64,000 nt of DNA from Desulfarculus baarsii DSM 2075 (GCF_000143965.1 NC_014365.1:124001-188000); one strand, 5' to 3'; numbered from the stretch's first letter, positions 14,015-24,565 are shown. Translations and numbers: made by a program. Notes: generated by a model from the sequence alone, not told the origin.

Positions 14015-16189
14015 TCATTCCAGCAGCTTGTAGTTGCCGGCCAGCCAGTCTTGCACGCCGTTGACGTACCACGGGCCAAAGCGCCGGTCGCTGGGGCCGC
14101 CGGCCAGGGTCGAGTGCAACTGGCGGGTGGCCATGTCGCAGATGAAGCGCAGCGACGGGCTGAAGGTGGTCAGGCGGCCGGCGCTTTTGAAGATCTGGCC
14201 CTGGGGGATGGTGGCCCGACCGCCGGGCAGGGCGATGGGCCCATGGTCGAAGCCCAGCCAGGCCGGCAACTTGCCGCCAAAGAGCAGATGGCTCAGCATG
14301 ATCTGGCGGGTCTGGCCATAGGGCTTGACCGGCTGGGCCAGGCCTTCCTCCAGGGCCCGGCGCAGCAGCTCCTCGCGCGGCCGGCCGTCGAACCAGGCCG
14401 AGTCGGCCTTCATGATCACCTCGTCAAAGTTGCCGTAGTAGTCGTTGAACGCGCCGGTCTCGGTCAAAACGTAGTCGATGACCGGCCGGCCCATGCCGCC
14501 ATCGCCGAAAACGACGCGGATCATCGCCAGATAGACCGACTCGAAGGCCGTGGCCCCCAGCGAGTCGGCCTGGTAGGACAGATCCCAATCGGCCAGGAGG
14601 CGGCCCTGTTGGCTATCGGGCAACAACGGCCGCAGCAGGGTCATGAAGCGCTCGGCCTGCAACGAATGCAGGTCGAAGTGCATGGCCTTGAAATAATCCA
14701 CGCCCATCTGGCGGCCCTGGCGCAAGAGCTGGCTGATGCGGTTGGCCCGGTAGGGGGCCATGGGCAGGTTGATGGGCTTGGCCGTGCCCAGGTGGTTGAG
14801 GTCTTGGTTGGCGGTGACGATGAAGCCCTCGGCCGGGTTGTATTGGCTGGGCAGCTTGTGCTTGTCCACGTAGCCCTGGTGGTTGTGTTTGGCCTCCCAG
14901 CCGGGCATGGGCAGCAGGCCGCTGAGGCCGGGGGCGCGCTGGAACATGCGGCCGCTCATCTGGTAGCCGATGTTGCCGGAGTCGTCGGCGATGACAAAAT
15001 TGAAGGTGGCCGCGTCCAGCTCGCGGAAGCAGGCCATGGCCTGGGCCACGTCCTGGCAGCGCAAGAGGTTGAGCAGGCCGTTGAACTCGCCCGCGCCGCA
15101 GCCGTGGCGGGCCGACCAGCCCAGCACCAGCTTGTGGCCCTCGGCAAAGGGATCGCCCTCCAGCACGCCGTGCTCGTTTTCATAAACCGTGAAGCTGATG
15201 GGCTGGCCTTTTTTGACCTTGATGATCTCCTGGCGCGCGCGAAACTCGCGCCACTGCTCGCCCCGGCGATACTTGCCGCCCTGGCACTGCTCGATGCGAA
15301 AATCGAGCATGTCCATGAACGAATAGGTGGCGCTCCAGGCGATGCGGCTGGTGCGGCCCACGATCGGCCCCGGCGCGCCGGGGATGCAGGCGCCGATGAT
15401 CGTGTCGTCGGGCAGATGGGCGACGATCTCTTGCCAGATGGCCGGCAGGCGGTTGACCTCCAGATGGGGGTCGCCGCACAGAAAGGCCGCGCCCGAGGCG
15501 GTGTGCCGGCCGCTGACGGCCCAGTTGTTGCTTGCCTGGAACTTGGGCAGCTTGGCCAGCCACTTGACGGCCTCGGGCACAAGCGGCGGCGACAGCTCGA
15601 TCTTTTTGATCAGGTCGTAGTCGATGGGCTCGCTGAGGTAGGGGAACAACTCGCGGATCTTGGCCTCGGGCAGGTCGTTCTGGATCATCTGGATCAACAG
15701 GCGCTGGGCCCCCATCTGGGCGTCGACCAGGCCCACGAAACCGAAGGCCTTGCCCAAAAGCAGGCAATCGGCCACGCTCCAGGGGTCGGGCTTGTAGCCC
15801 ATCAGGCGCATTTCCCAGATCAATCCGCAATCGGCCAGGCCCTGGTTGAAGCCGGCGCAGTAGGAATCCAGCTCGGCGCGGACCTGGGGTTGGAGCTTGG
15901 CCATTTCGCCTTCGAGGTCGGCCTGGGGCAAAAAGTCCATCAGCCGCATGAACTTGTCGATCTCGATCAGCGCCGGATCGCCTTGCAGGCACTCGGCGGC
16001 CCGGCCGCGCAGCAGGACGCGCATCAAAAGCGCCTCCAACTGGCGGTCGGCGGCGTGGGTCCAGCCCAGGCCGAACTGCATGTCCCGCGTGGAGGCCGCC
16101 TCCAGCACCGGCACGCCACCCACGCCCCTGATGATTTCCACGGCCCCGTCGGCCCCGCGCAACGTGATCTTTTTGTGGCCCAGCTTCAT
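14015..16189 (-). CDS. Penicillin-acylase-family (peptidase S45) hydrolase, cytoplasmic
   Basis: The 724-residue protein is an Ntn hydrolase that would cleave an acyl amide after autocatalytic maturation. The new N-terminal Ser220 is in QASNNWAVSG, followed by the family's GAAFLCGDPHLE block; the predicted split gives chains of about 219 and 505 residues. Unlike typical penicillin G acylases it has no signal peptide, so it should work in the cytoplasm. Residue 219 before the nucleophile is Ala where Gly is common. GGAGAG precedes the ATG at 16189. The gene follows an enoyl-CoA hydratase relative by 38 bases, suggesting that an N-acyl compound is hydrolysed and its acyl chain processed. Confidence 0.88.
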   Translation of the reverse strand: MKLGHKKITLRGADGAVEIIRGVGGVPVLEAASTRDMQFGLGWTHAADRQLEALLMRVLLRGRAAECLQGDPALIEIDKFMRLMDFLPQADLEGEMAKLQPQVRAELDSYCAGFNQGLADCGLIWEMRLMGYKPDPWSVADCLLLGKAFGFVGLVDAQMGAQRLLIQMIQNDLPEAKIRELFPYLSEPIDYDLIKKIELSPPLVPEAVKWLAKLPKFQASNNWAVSGRHTASGAAFLCGDPHLEVNRLPAIWQEIVAHLPDDTIIGACIPGAPGPIVGRTSRIAWSATYSFMDMLDFRIEQCQGGKYRRGEQWREFRARQEIIKVKKGQPISFTVYENEHGVLEGDPFAEGHKLVLGWSARHGCGAGEFNGLLNLLRCQDVAQAMACFRELDAATFNFVIADDSGNIGYQMSGRMFQRAPGLSGLLPMPGWEAKHNHQGYVDKHKLPSQYNPAEGFIVTANQDLNHLGTAKPINLPMAPYRANRISQLLRQGRQMGVDYFKAMHFDLHSLQAERFMTLLRPLLPDSQQGRLLADWDLSYQADSLGATAFESVYLAMIRVVFGDGGMGRPVIDYVLTETGAFNDYYGNFDEVIMKADSAWFDGRPREELLRRALEEGLAQPVKPYGQTRQIMLSHLLFGGKLPAWLGFDHGPIALPGGRATIPQGQIFKSAGRLTTFSPSLRFICDMATRQLHSTLAGGPSDRRFGPWYVNGVQDWLAGNYKLLE

Positions 16190-16227
16190 TTGGCTCTCTC
16201 CCTCGCGCGGCCGGCCGCGGTCGCGGC

Positions 16228-16950
16228 TCAGTCCAAAACCATCAGGAACAACGCCTCGATATGCTTGACGTCCTCGGTTTCCATGGCCTGGATGATCTCG
16301 GCGTGCATGCGTTTTTTCATCTCGGCGAAGATGCCGCGTTTTTTCTCGAAGGTGGCGGCGTAGGCGATGGCCTGGCTCAGCAAAAGCTCCGGGTCGGCGA
16401 TGGCCTTGGTCACCACGCCCATCTTTTCCAGCTCGACGCCGCCCACCGGTCGGCCGCTGAGCAGCAGCTCGTTGAAATAGGCGTTGGGCATGACACGGCT
16501 GACGTACTTGATCATGCTGGGCAAAAACGGGATGCCCACGTTGATCTCGGGAAAGCAGAAATAGCCCCGGTCGGCGCGCATGAAGCGAAAATCGCAGCCG
16601 CAGGCCAAAATCGAGCCGTTGCCGTAGGCGTGGCCGCCGATCACGGCTATCGATGGGATTGGCAGCAAAAGCAGCGACTTGAATAGTTCGTTCATGGAAT
16701 ACATGAACTGCTTTATCGTCTGGGCGTCGCCGGCCTGCTGGCGCTCCAGCAGCCATTCAACGTTGACGCCCTGCGAAAAATTCTTGGCGTCGGCCGAGGT
16801 CAGCACCAGCGACGAGACTTCGGCGTCGGCCATGATCTCTTGCAGGCAGGCCAGCATGCGTCGGGCGAAATCAAGGTCTTGCTTGTTGGGCCCATCGTCC
16901 ATGGTCAACACGGCGACCTTGCCCTCTTTGCGCCAATGGGTTTTGGCCAT
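16228..16950 (-). CDS. Enoyl-CoA hydratase/isomerase family protein
   Basis: The 240-residue crotonase-fold protein should act on an acyl-CoA. The oxyanion-hole segments are NFSQGVNVEWL (58-67) and IGGHAYGNGSILACGCDFRFM (104-124). The usual catalytic glutamates of hydratases are not obvious at both positions, so an isomerase (3,2-enoyl-CoA type) is at least as likely. AAGGAG precedes the ATG at 16950, and a promoter (TTGTCA, 18 bases, TACTAT) lies at 16990-17019. It forms a two-gene operon with the penicillin-acylase-type hydrolase. Confidence 0.85.
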   Translation of the reverse strand: MAKTHWRKEGKVAVLTMDDGPNKQDLDFARRMLACLQEIMADAEVSSLVLTSADAKNFSQGVNVEWLLERQQAGDAQTIKQFMYSMNELFKSLLLLPIPSIAVIGGHAYGNGSILACGCDFRFMRADRGYFCFPEINVGIPFLPSMIKYVSRVMPNAYFNELLLSGRPVGGVELEKMGVVTKAIADPELLLSQAIAYAATFEKKRGIFAEMKKRMHAEIIQAMETEDVKHIEALFLMVLD

Positions 16951-16989
16951 GATCGGTTCTCCTTGGGGAATTGACGGCGTTGTCGGGCC

Positions 16990-17019
16990 ATAGTAACAAG
17001 AATCGACGGGCTTTGACAA
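16990..17019 (-). promoter_or_regulatory. Promoter of the ech/acylase operon
   Basis: On the minus strand TTGTCA (17014-17019), an 18-base spacer and TACTAT (16990-16995) preceded by TGt form a good promoter with an extended -10. Transcription would start about 35 bases before the ATG at 16950. Confidence 0.65.
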
Positions 17020-17092
17020 TCGCGCCGGCCGCCCGGCGCGCCTTTGCCCGGCCCACGGGTCATTTTTACCTGGCCAAGGGGTGGATTGATTT

Positions 17093-17101
17093 TGCTACAA
17101 T
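17093..17101 (+). promoter_or_regulatory. Extended -10 promoter of the first histidine kinase
   Basis: TGcTACAAT, identical to the elements before pgk and before the epimerase gene, lies about 50 bases before the ATG at 17150. No clear -35 is present. Confidence 0.55.
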
Positions 17102-17149
17102 TCCTCTAGGGGTGAGTCACCGGGGAAAGCAAGGACAAAATACGCCGCC

Positions 17150-19972
17150 ATGGACCAATCGCAAGAGGCATTGGCCGAACAACTGCGCCTGGCCAAAGAG
17201 AAAATAGCCGAGTTGGAGCGCCGCCTGGGCCAGGAGGAATCGCTTTTCCGCCAGGCCGTGGATCAGTCGCCCCTGGGCTTTTGGCAATGCCAGGCCAGCG
17301 GGCTCAAGGACGCGCTGGCCGCGCTGTGGCCCGGCTCCGAAGAGGGCCTGCGTCAACGCCTGCGCCAAGAGCCCGCCGCGCTGGACGGCCTGCTGGCCGC
17401 CTGTCGGCTGGCCCATGTCAACGAAACGGGCCTGCGCCTTTTTCAATCGCCCAGCAAAAAAGATTTCGCCCGCAACTTCAAACAGCTACTCAGCGTCCAC
17501 TCCCGCGAGGCCCTGATCGAATCCCTGGCGGCCATGGCCGCCGGCCGGGCCAACATGCTGCTGGAGACCAGCGTCCACGATCGCATGGGCCAAAAACGCC
17601 ACATCTCGCTGTTCTGGACCATCCCCGCCGCCCACGCCCACGACTGGTCGCGCCTGATGATCACCGTCGCCGACCAGACCACGCGCAAGGCCGCCGAGGA
17701 GGCCCTGCGCGAAAGCGAGCGCCGCTACCGCGTCTTGTTCCATGAAAGCCCCAACGTCATGTGGCTGGTGGACCCGGCCGACGGCGCGATCATCGACGTC
17801 AACCAGGCGGCCTGCGATTTCTACGGCTACCGCCGCCAGGAACTGCTGACCATGCGCGTCGGCCAGATCAACACCATGGGCGACCAAAGCCTGAACGCGG
17901 CCATGAGCGACGCCGTGCTGGGCGGCCAGAAGCGCTTCGAGTTTCGCCATCGCCTGGCCAACGGCCAAATCCGCGACGTGGAGGTCTACGCCGGGCCGAT
18001 CACCCTCGATCATCGCCGGCTGATCTACTCCACCGTCTACGACATCACCGCCAACAAGCAGGCCCTGGAGGCCCTCAAAAAGGCCGAAAACGACTATCGC
18101 GGCATCTACGAAAACTCCCAGGCCGGCATCATGCGCTCCTCGCCCGACGGTCGCCTGCTGGCCGCCAACCCGGCCATGGCCCGCATCTTCGGCTACCCCG
18201 ACGCCCAGACCATGGTCGCCGAAGTCGTCGACACCGCTCGCCAGCTCCACGCCGACCCGGCCCAGCGCCCGCTGTTGCTGGAGCGGCTGGAGCGCGACGG
18301 CCAGGTGCGCGATTATCTATTGCGCGCCCGCCGCCGCGACGGTTCCTTGGTCTGGTGCAGCGTCAACATGCGGGCCGTGCGCGAAAATGACGGCCGCCTG
18401 AAGGTCATCGAGGGCTTTGTCGAGGACGTCAGCGAAAGCGTCGAGGCCAAGGAGGCCCTGGCGCGCAGCGAGGCCCTCTACCGGGCCATCGTCGACAACT
18501 CGCTGTCGGCCATCTACATTTTTCAAGACGACGTCATGGTTTTCGTCAACCGCGCCTTTTGCCAGATGCTGGGCGCGGCCGAGCCCAGCCAGGCCCTGGG
18601 CCATCCGTTCTGGAAGTATATCCACCCCGCCGACCGCCAGTGGGTGGCCAACCGCGCCCGCCGCCGCGCCGAAGGCGAGGACATGCCGCCCCATTACGGT
18701 TTCCGTTGCGTGCGCCTGGACGGCTCGGTGATCTGGGTGGACATGCAGGCGGTGCGCATCGAGTATCAGGGCCGGCCGGCCGTGCTGGGCAACCTCATCG
18801 ACATCACCGAACGCAAGCTGCTCAACGAAAAACTGGCCCAGGCCCAAAAGATGGAGGCCGTGGGCACCCTGGCCAGCGGCATCGCCCACGATTTCAACAA
18901 TATTTTGCAAACCATCGGCAGCTACGTGCAGGTGGGCGCCGAAAATTGCGCCCCCGGCCCGGACAACGACGGCTGGCTCGGCCAGATCGACAGGGCCGTC
19001 GAGCGCGCCGCCGACCTGATCAACCGTCTGCTGGCCTTCAGCCGCAACATCCAGCCCCAGCTCCGGCCGGTCAACCTCAACGACGAAGTGACCCAGACCC
19101 TGCGCATCCTCGAACGCACCCTGCCCAAAATGATCCGCCTGGAAACGAACCTGGACCCCGACTTGCCCCTGATCAACGGCGACGCCATCCAGTTGGAGCA
19201 AGTCATCGTCAACCTGGCCGCCAACGCCCGCGACGCCATGCCCGACGGCGGCCGCCTGAAAATCAAGACCGCCGCCGTCGAGTTGGGCAAGGAATTCTGC
19301 GCCACCCGGCCGGGCCTGCGGCCCGGGCCCCACGTCATGCTCAGCGTCCGCGACAGCGGCCCCGGCATGGATCAAGCCATCCTCGAACAGGCCTTCGACC
19401 CCTTTTTCAGCACCAAGGAGATTGGCCAGGGCGTGGGGCTGGGCCTTTCGCAGGTCTACGGCACGATCAAAAACCACCACGGCCATATCGAGTGCGAAAG
19501 CGCCCCCGGCCAGGGCGCGCGGTTTGCGATCTACCTGCCGACCCTGATCGACGCCCCGCTGGAGGCCTCCCCGGCCCCGCGGCCGGCGCTCGAACCACCG
19601 GCCGGCCACAACGAAACGGTGCTCCTGGTCGACGACGAAAAGGCCATCCTGGAGGTGGGCCGGCACATCCTCGACGAAAACGGCTACGCCGTGCTCTGCG
19701 CCGAAAGTGGCGAGCGGGCCCTGGAGTTGCTGGCGGCCAACCCCCACGTGGCGCTGGTGGTGCTGGATCTGGGCATGCCGGGCATGGGCGGGCGCAAGTG
19801 CCTGGAAGAGATCAAAAAAGGCCGGCCCGACCAGCGGGTGATCGTGGCCAGCGGCTACTCCGACGACGGCAACCGCCAGCAGGCCCTGGCCGCCGGGGCC
19901 GCGGCCTTTCTGCCCAAGCCCTACCGCCTGCCCGAGTTGCTCAGACTGGCCCGCCAGGTGCTCGACGGCTAG
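17150..19972 (+). CDS. Cytoplasmic PAS-rich hybrid histidine kinase
   Basis: The 940-residue protein starts with a short coiled coil and a degenerate PAS-like region (about 1-185), then three PAS domains (about 190-305, 315-430, 440-550), a HisKA domain with the phosphoacceptor His580 in GIAHDFNN, a HATPase domain (N-box [25 protein letters not shown]) and a receiver domain with the phosphoacceptor Asp873 ([10 protein letters not shown]). No membrane segment is present, so it senses an internal signal such as redox state or a small ligand. No output regulator gene is adjacent. Its stop codon shares CTAG with the stop of the convergent plsC gene. Confidence 0.95.
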   Translation: MDQSQEALAEQLRLAKEKIAELERRLGQEESLFRQAVDQSPLGFWQCQASGLKDALAALWPGSEEGLRQRLRQEPAALDGLLAACRLAHVNETGLRLFQSPSKKDFARNFKQLLSVHSREALIESLAAMAAGRANMLLETSVHDRMGQKRHISLFWTIPAAHAHDWSRLMITVADQTTRKAAEEALRESERRYRVLFHESPNVMWLVDPADGAIIDVNQAACDFYGYRRQELLTMRVGQINTMGDQSLNAAMSDAVLGGQKRFEFRHRLANGQIRDVEVYAGPITLDHRRLIYSTVYDITANKQALEALKKAENDYRGIYENSQAGIMRSSPDGRLLAANPAMARIFGYPDAQTMVAEVVDTARQLHADPAQRPLLLERLERDGQVRDYLLRARRRDGSLVWCSVNMRAVRENDGRLKVIEGFVEDVSESVEAKEALARSEALYRAIVDNSLSAIYIFQDDVMVFVNRAFCQMLGAAEPSQALGHPFWKYIHPADRQWVANRARRRAEGEDMPPHYGFRCVRLDGSVIWVDMQAVRIEYQGRPAVLGNLIDITERKLLNEKLAQAQKMEAVGTLASGIAHDFNNILQTIGSYVQVGAENCAPGPDNDGWLGQIDRAVERAADLINRLLAFSRNIQPQLRPVNLNDEVTQTLRILERTLPKMIRLETNLDPDLPLINGDAIQLEQVIVNLAANARDAMPDGGRLKIKTAAVELGKEFCATRPGLRPGPHVMLSVRDSGPGMDQAILEQAFDPFFSTKEIGQGVGLGLSQVYGTIKNHHGHIECESAPGQGARFAIYLPTLIDAPLEASPAPRPALEPPAGHNETVLLVDDEKAILEVGRHILDENGYAVLCAESGERALELLAANPHVALVVLDLGMPGMGGRKCLEEIKKGRPDQRVIVASGYSDDGNRQQALAAGAAAFLPKPYRLPELLRLARQVLDG

Positions 19973-20727
19973 CCGGCGGCGGAGGCGACTTGGCGCTGGT
20001 CGTCGAACCGCTCGTCGGGCGGGTGGCCCAAAAGCTCCTGCACGGCCCGCCGGGTGGCTTGGGCCAGGCCTTCCAGATCGCCGGGGGCGAAGATCGTCGG
20101 GTCGACGGGCGGGCCGATGCGCAAATCGATGACGCCACTTTCGGGCAGCAGCGCGCCGGGCTTCATCAGGTCGGCCGAGCCGCTGATGGCCACCGGCACG
20201 ATGGGCCGGCCGGCGGCCTCGGCCAGCAAAAACGCGCCCTTGCGGAAGGGCAGCAGATGCTCGGGGGCGCGGTTGCGCGTACCCTCGGGGAAAATCACCA
20301 CCATGGCCCCGTCGCGGATTTTTTGCGCGCCGGCCTGCAAAAGCTTGGCCGTGTTGCCGGCCTTGGCCCGCGAAACCGGGATGTGCACCATGCGCAGGTG
20401 CCAGCCGATGAAGGGAACCTTCAGCAGCGAGGCCTTGGTCACCCAGCAGACGTCGCCGGGCAGCCCGGCCAGCACCACGGCGATGTCGGCCGCCGATTGA
20501 TGGTTGGAGGCCACCACGAAGCCGCCGCCGTCGCGGGGCAGGTTTTCCAGGCCGCTGACGCGCAGCCTGAAGCCGGCCATCCCGCACAGGCCCTTGCCCC
20601 AGGCCCGGGCGAACCAACGGGCCCCCCGCGGCCAGAACAACCCGGTGATCATCGACAAAAGGCCCAGCACGGACGTGCTGAGCACGAAGCCCGTGGCTTG
20701 CAACGCCTTCTTGAGAAAAAGTGGCAT
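19969..20727 (-). CDS. plsC: 1-acyl-glycerol-3-phosphate acyltransferase (PlsC family)
   Basis: The 252-residue membrane-associated enzyme transfers an acyl group to lysophosphatidic acid in phospholipid synthesis. It has one N-terminal hydrophobic helix (about 13-31), the catalytic NHQSAAD motif (His76, Asp81), the WVTKASLLKVPFIG block and FPEGTRN for phosphate binding. The ATG at 20727 gives a normal PlsC length; an in-frame ATG at 20799 would add 24 basic residues and cannot be excluded. The C-terminal stop overlaps that of the histidine kinase gene on the other strand. Confidence 0.9.
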   Translation of the reverse strand: MPLFLKKALQATGFVLSTSVLGLLSMITGLFWPRGARWFARAWGKGLCGMAGFRLRVSGLENLPRDGGGFVVASNHQSAADIAVVLAGLPGDVCWVTKASLLKVPFIGWHLRMVHIPVSRAKAGNTAKLLQAGAQKIRDGAMVVIFPEGTRNRAPEHLLPFRKGAFLLAEAAGRPIVPVAISGSADLMKPGALLPESGVIDLRIGPPVDPTIFAPGDLEGLAQATRRAVQELLGHPPDERFDDQRQVASAAG

Positions 20728-20908
20728 CGATTTCGCGCCCCGCCCGATCGGTTTTTCGCCCAAAAAAAGCCACGGCCGAAGAAATTTCACAAGCAACATT
20801 ACTTATTGAACGGGCCTCAGGCAAGGCCATTTTTACGATCGGACAAAGTCGAAAGGGCGTGGCCGCCGTCATGACATTTAATTTGGCCGATTGGCCGCCC
20901 GCCGCTAT

Positions 20909-20917
20909 TGTTATAAT
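20909..20917 (+). promoter_or_regulatory. Extended -10 promoter of the second histidine kinase
   Basis: TGtTATAAT is a perfect extended -10. TTGGCC at 20891-20896 could serve as a weak -35 at a 15-base spacer. Transcription would begin near 20924, about 72 bases before the ATG at 20996. Confidence 0.7.
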
Positions 20918-20995
20918 CACGAATAGAATTTTCGTTGTTCGCGCAACCACCATCGGCCGGCCCACCGCCGGTTTCGTCGCGCCTGGGGTTTGGCC

Positions 20996-23233
20996 ATGCA
21001 GAGCATCAAATCGGCCTCGGTCCGCATCTGGGCGGCACTGGGCCACGGCTGGCCCAACGAGCCCAACCAGCTCCAGGATCTGACCTGGTGGCGACGGCGC
21101 ATGGTCGAGGCCATTTTGCTCTTTGCCGTGGCCTGCGGTTTGATAGCCTATCTGCCCGGCGTCTACCTGGCCCTGCGCGAGGATCTGTGGTCGGTGGCGG
21201 CGGTGGACACGGCGGCCTACGCGGCGCTGATTTATATTTGGCGCAGCCAATTGATCGATTGGCGCATCAAGGCTGGGCTATTGCTTTTCGTGTCCTTCGC
21301 CCTGGGCGCGGTGTTGCTGGTGGCGGTGGGCTTTTACGGGGCGGGCTACCTGTGGCTGCTGGGCTTCTGCGTCTTCGCGGGGTTGATCTGGGGCCTGCGG
21401 GCGGCGGCGCTGAGTTTTGCCCTTAACCTGGCGGCCATGGCCCTGCTGGGCTACCTGCTGCACCTGGGCCTGCTGGACTGGGCCAAGCCGGTGGAAAACG
21501 CCCTGGCCAAATGGGTGGTCATCGCCACCAGCTTCCTGTTTCTTTCGGCGGTGCTCAGCGCCAGCCTGTCGGTGCTGTTCAAGGGCCTGCAGACATCGTT
21601 GTTCCAGGCCGTGGAGGCCCGCGGCGGGCTGGAGCGCTCCAACGCGATGCTACGCCAGGAGGTCATGGCCCGCGAGCGAACCGCCGCCGACCTGCAGGCC
21701 TCGGAAGAACGCTACCGCGAGTTGATCGAGAGCATCAGCGACTGCATCCTGACTCACGACCAAAACGGCGTGCTGCTTTCGATCAACTCCCTGGCCGCCA
21801 GTTCCCTGGGCTATCGGCCCGAGCAGTTGGTGGGCCGGCCCATCGCCGATTTCCTGCCGCCGACCTATCGCGAGCGTTTCGCCAACCACTACATGGCCCA
21901 GATCAACAAGGTCGGCCAGGCCATGGGCGTCATGGAGATCCAGGCCAGCGACGGCCAGACGCGCTATCTGGAGTATCGCACCGCCCTGGTGCGGCCGCCC
22001 GAGGGTGCGCCCTACGTCAGCGGCCTGGCCCGCGACATCACCCGCCGCGTGGAGGCCGACCGCCAGGTGCGCCGCCTACAGGAGCAACTGGCCCAGGCCC
22101 GCAAGATGGAGGCCCTGGGCACGCTGGCCGGCGGCATCGCCCACGATTTCAACAATATCCTGGCGGCGATCATGGGTTACGCCGAGATCTGCCAGGCCGC
22201 CGTGGCCGACGGCCAGGGCCAGGAAAACGACCAGCGCCTGGAGCTGATCATCAAAGCCGCCGAACGGGCCCGCGACCTGATCCGCCAGATCCTGACCTTC
22301 AGCCGGCCCAAGGGCAAGGACATGCGGCCCACCCGCCTTGGCCCGTTGATCGAGGAGGTGCTGGGCCTGTTCAGAGGCGGCCTGCCGGCCAGCATCGCCC
22401 TGAAAGCCGACCTGGCCGCCGGCCAGGCCGTGGTCGTCTGCGATCCGACCCAGATCCAGCAATTGCTGATGAACCTTTGCGCCAACGCCATGCACGCCAT
22501 GGAGCAGCGCGGCGGCGAAATCCGCGTTGGCCTGGAGGTGGTGGACCTGAGCGCCGGCCAGGACGGCCTGACGCCCGGCCGTTACGCCCGCCTGAGCGTC
22601 TCCGACGACGGCGACGGCATCCCCAAGGCCATCGCCGACCGCGTTTTCGACCCCTTTTTCACCACAAAGGCCGAGGGCAAGGGCACGGGCATGGGCCTGG
22701 CCGTGGCCCACGGCATCGTCGCCGCCCACAACGGACGCATCGGCTTCGAGAGCGCCCCTGGCGCGGGCGCGACCTTCCGTGTCCTGCTGCCCCTGGCCGC
22801 CGAGGGGCCCACCGTCGAGGCCGACCGACCGGCCCGGCCCGCCGACGAAACGCCCCTGGGCGGCTCGGAGCGGGTGTTGTTCGTCGACGACGAAAAACCC
22901 CTGGTCGACATCGCCCTCAGCGCCCTGGGCCGCCTGGGCTACCAGGTGCGCGGCTTCAGCGACCCGGCCCTGGCCCTGGCCGAGTTCCAGCGCGACCCCA
23001 CGGCCTTTGACGTGGTGATCAGCGATCAGACCATGCCCGGCATGAGCGGCCTGCAACTGATCCAGGCCCTGCGCGATCAGCGGCCAGGCCTGCCGGCCAT
23101 CCTCTGCACCGGTTACGGCGACATCGACGCCGCCGAGGCCGCCTCCCAGGCCCGGCCCGACATCCTGCTGCAAAAGCCCCTGGGGCGCAACCAACTGGCC
23201 CGGGCCCTGCGTCAAGCCCTGGCCCAGGGCTAG
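20996..23233 (+). CDS. Membrane-bound PAS hybrid histidine kinase
   Basis: The 745-residue protein has about six N-terminal transmembrane helices (about 36-200) with short loops and no large periplasmic domain, a coiled-coil linker, one PAS domain (about 235-350), HisKA with His383 in GGIAHDFNN, a HATPase domain (NLCANAMHAM, DDGDGI, GTGMGLAVA) and a C-terminal receiver with Asp677 (VVISDQTMPG). The membrane sensor is of the type that reads membrane state or a lipophilic ligand. The ATG at 20996 is preferred over a TTG two codons earlier. It has no neighbouring response regulator. Confidence 0.94.
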   Translation: MQSIKSASVRIWAALGHGWPNEPNQLQDLTWWRRRMVEAILLFAVACGLIAYLPGVYLALREDLWSVAAVDTAAYAALIYIWRSQLIDWRIKAGLLLFVSFALGAVLLVAVGFYGAGYLWLLGFCVFAGLIWGLRAAALSFALNLAAMALLGYLLHLGLLDWAKPVENALAKWVVIATSFLFLSAVLSASLSVLFKGLQTSLFQAVEARGGLERSNAMLRQEVMARERTAADLQASEERYRELIESISDCILTHDQNGVLLSINSLAASSLGYRPEQLVGRPIADFLPPTYRERFANHYMAQINKVGQAMGVMEIQASDGQTRYLEYRTALVRPPEGAPYVSGLARDITRRVEADRQVRRLQEQLAQARKMEALGTLAGGIAHDFNNILAAIMGYAEICQAAVADGQGQENDQRLELIIKAAERARDLIRQILTFSRPKGKDMRPTRLGPLIEEVLGLFRGGLPASIALKADLAAGQAVVVCDPTQIQQLLMNLCANAMHAMEQRGGEIRVGLEVVDLSAGQDGLTPGRYARLSVSDDGDGIPKAIADRVFDPFFTTKAEGKGTGMGLAVAHGIVAAHNGRIGFESAPGAGATFRVLLPLAAEGPTVEADRPARPADETPLGGSERVLFVDDEKPLVDIALSALGRLGYQVRGFSDPALALAEFQRDPTAFDVVISDQTMPGMSGLQLIQALRDQRPGLPAILCTGYGDIDAAEAASQARPDILLQKPLGRNQLARALRQALAQG

Positions 23234-23337
23234 GCGCGCGTTTTTTTGGCCGCGCCGACATCGTTTGCCCGCGCCAGCAGCCGCAATGTTTCATACAATG
23301 AAAAAAGAACGTTGCATCTCAAGCGCGGAGTGGGCCG

Positions 23338-24471
23338 ATGATCGTGGGCGTTTTGAAGGAAATCAAAAAGCAGGAAAACAGGGTGGCCATGACCCCGGCG
23401 GGCGTGGAGGTGCTGGCGGCCAACGGGCACCAGGTGCTGGCGCAGGCCGCGGCCGGGGCGGGCAGCGGCGTGGCCGACGAGGCCTACGCCAAGGCCGGCG
23501 CGGAGATCGTCCAGACGCCCGAGGAGATCCACGCCCGGGCCGAGATGATCATGCACGTCAAGGAACCGCAGGTCGCCGAACTGCCGCTGATCCGTCCGGG
23601 CCAGATAATTTTCACCTATCTGCACCTGGCCGCCGACGAGGCCCTGACCAGGGCGCTGATGAAAAGTCAGGCGGTGTGCATCGCCTACGAGACGATCCAG
23701 ACCGCCTGCGGGGCGCTGCCGTTGCTGACGCCCATGAGCGAGGTGGCCGGCCGCATGTCCATCCAGCAGGGGGCCAAATACCTGGAGATGACCCACGGCG
23801 GCCACGGCGTGCTGCTGGGCAGCGTGCCCGGCGTGGACCCCGGCGAAGTGCTGATCATCGGCGGCGGCGTGGTGGGGGCCAACGCGGCCAAGATGGCCTG
23901 CGGGCTGGGGGCCAAGGTCTACGTGCTCGACACCAACCTGGAGCGCCTGCGCCACCTCAGCGAGGTGATGCCGGCCAATTGCTTTCCGCTGATGGCCACG
24001 CCGGCGCTGATCCGCAAGCTCATCCGCGAGGCCGACGTGGTGGTTGGGGCGGTGCTGGTCACCGGGGCCAAGGCGCCCAAATTGATCACCCGCGACATGC
24101 TGCCGACCATGAAAAAAGGCGCGGTGCTGGTGGACGTGGCCATCGACCAGGGCGGTTGTTTCGAGACCTCGCGGCCCACCAGCCACGACGCGCCGACCTA
24201 CGTCGTCGACGGCGTGGTGCACTACTGCGTGACCAACATGCCCGGCGCGTTGCCGCGCACCTCTACCCTGGCCCTGACCAACGCCACCCTGCCCTACGCC
24301 CTGGCCATCGCCAACCTGGGCTGGCGCGAGGCCATGCGCCAGCGGCCGGACATCGCCCTGGGGGCCAACGTGGTCCACGGCCGCGTGACCTGCCGGGGCG
24401 TGGCCGAGGCCTTTGGCCTGGCCTTCACGCCCCTGGAGGAGCTGCTGGACCGGCCCGGCGTGGCGGCCTGA
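23338..24471 (+). CDS. ald: Alanine dehydrogenase
   Basis: The 377-residue enzyme catalyses the NAD-dependent interconversion of L-alanine and pyruvate plus ammonia. It matches the family in length and in residues: Arg15 (ENRVA), Lys75 (HVKEPQ), His96 (FTYLHLA), the Rossmann loop IIGGGVVGANAAKMA, and the VDVAIDQGG segment with the catalytic Asp near 270. GGAG lies about 10 bases before the ATG, and TACAAT at 23294-23299 is a possible -10. It could supply pyruvate when alanine is imported, possibly by the NSS transporter at 7.6 kb. Confidence 0.96.
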   Translation: MIVGVLKEIKKQENRVAMTPAGVEVLAANGHQVLAQAAAGAGSGVADEAYAKAGAEIVQTPEEIHARAEMIMHVKEPQVAELPLIRPGQIIFTYLHLAADEALTRALMKSQAVCIAYETIQTACGALPLLTPMSEVAGRMSIQQGAKYLEMTHGGHGVLLGSVPGVDPGEVLIIGGGVVGANAAKMACGLGAKVYVLDTNLERLRHLSEVMPANCFPLMATPALIRKLIREADVVVGAVLVTGAKAPKLITRDMLPTMKKGAVLVDVAIDQGGCFETSRPTSHDAPTYVVDGVVHYCVTNMPGALPRTSTLALTNATLPYALAIANLGWREAMRQRPDIALGANVVHGRVTCRGVAEAFGLAFTPLEELLDRPGVAA

Positions 24472-24565
24472 AACAGGGCCCGCGCCCGAACGGCGCGTTG
24501 CCCGCGCATCCTCAAAGACTGGCGGCCCGGAGCAAAAGCCGCGCCCGGTTTGCGCCGCCGCGCCC

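Noticed and set aside
18317-21250. A minus-strand open frame of 977 codons
   Set aside because: It is antisense to the hybrid kinase and out of frame with plsC, and it shows no recognisable motif.
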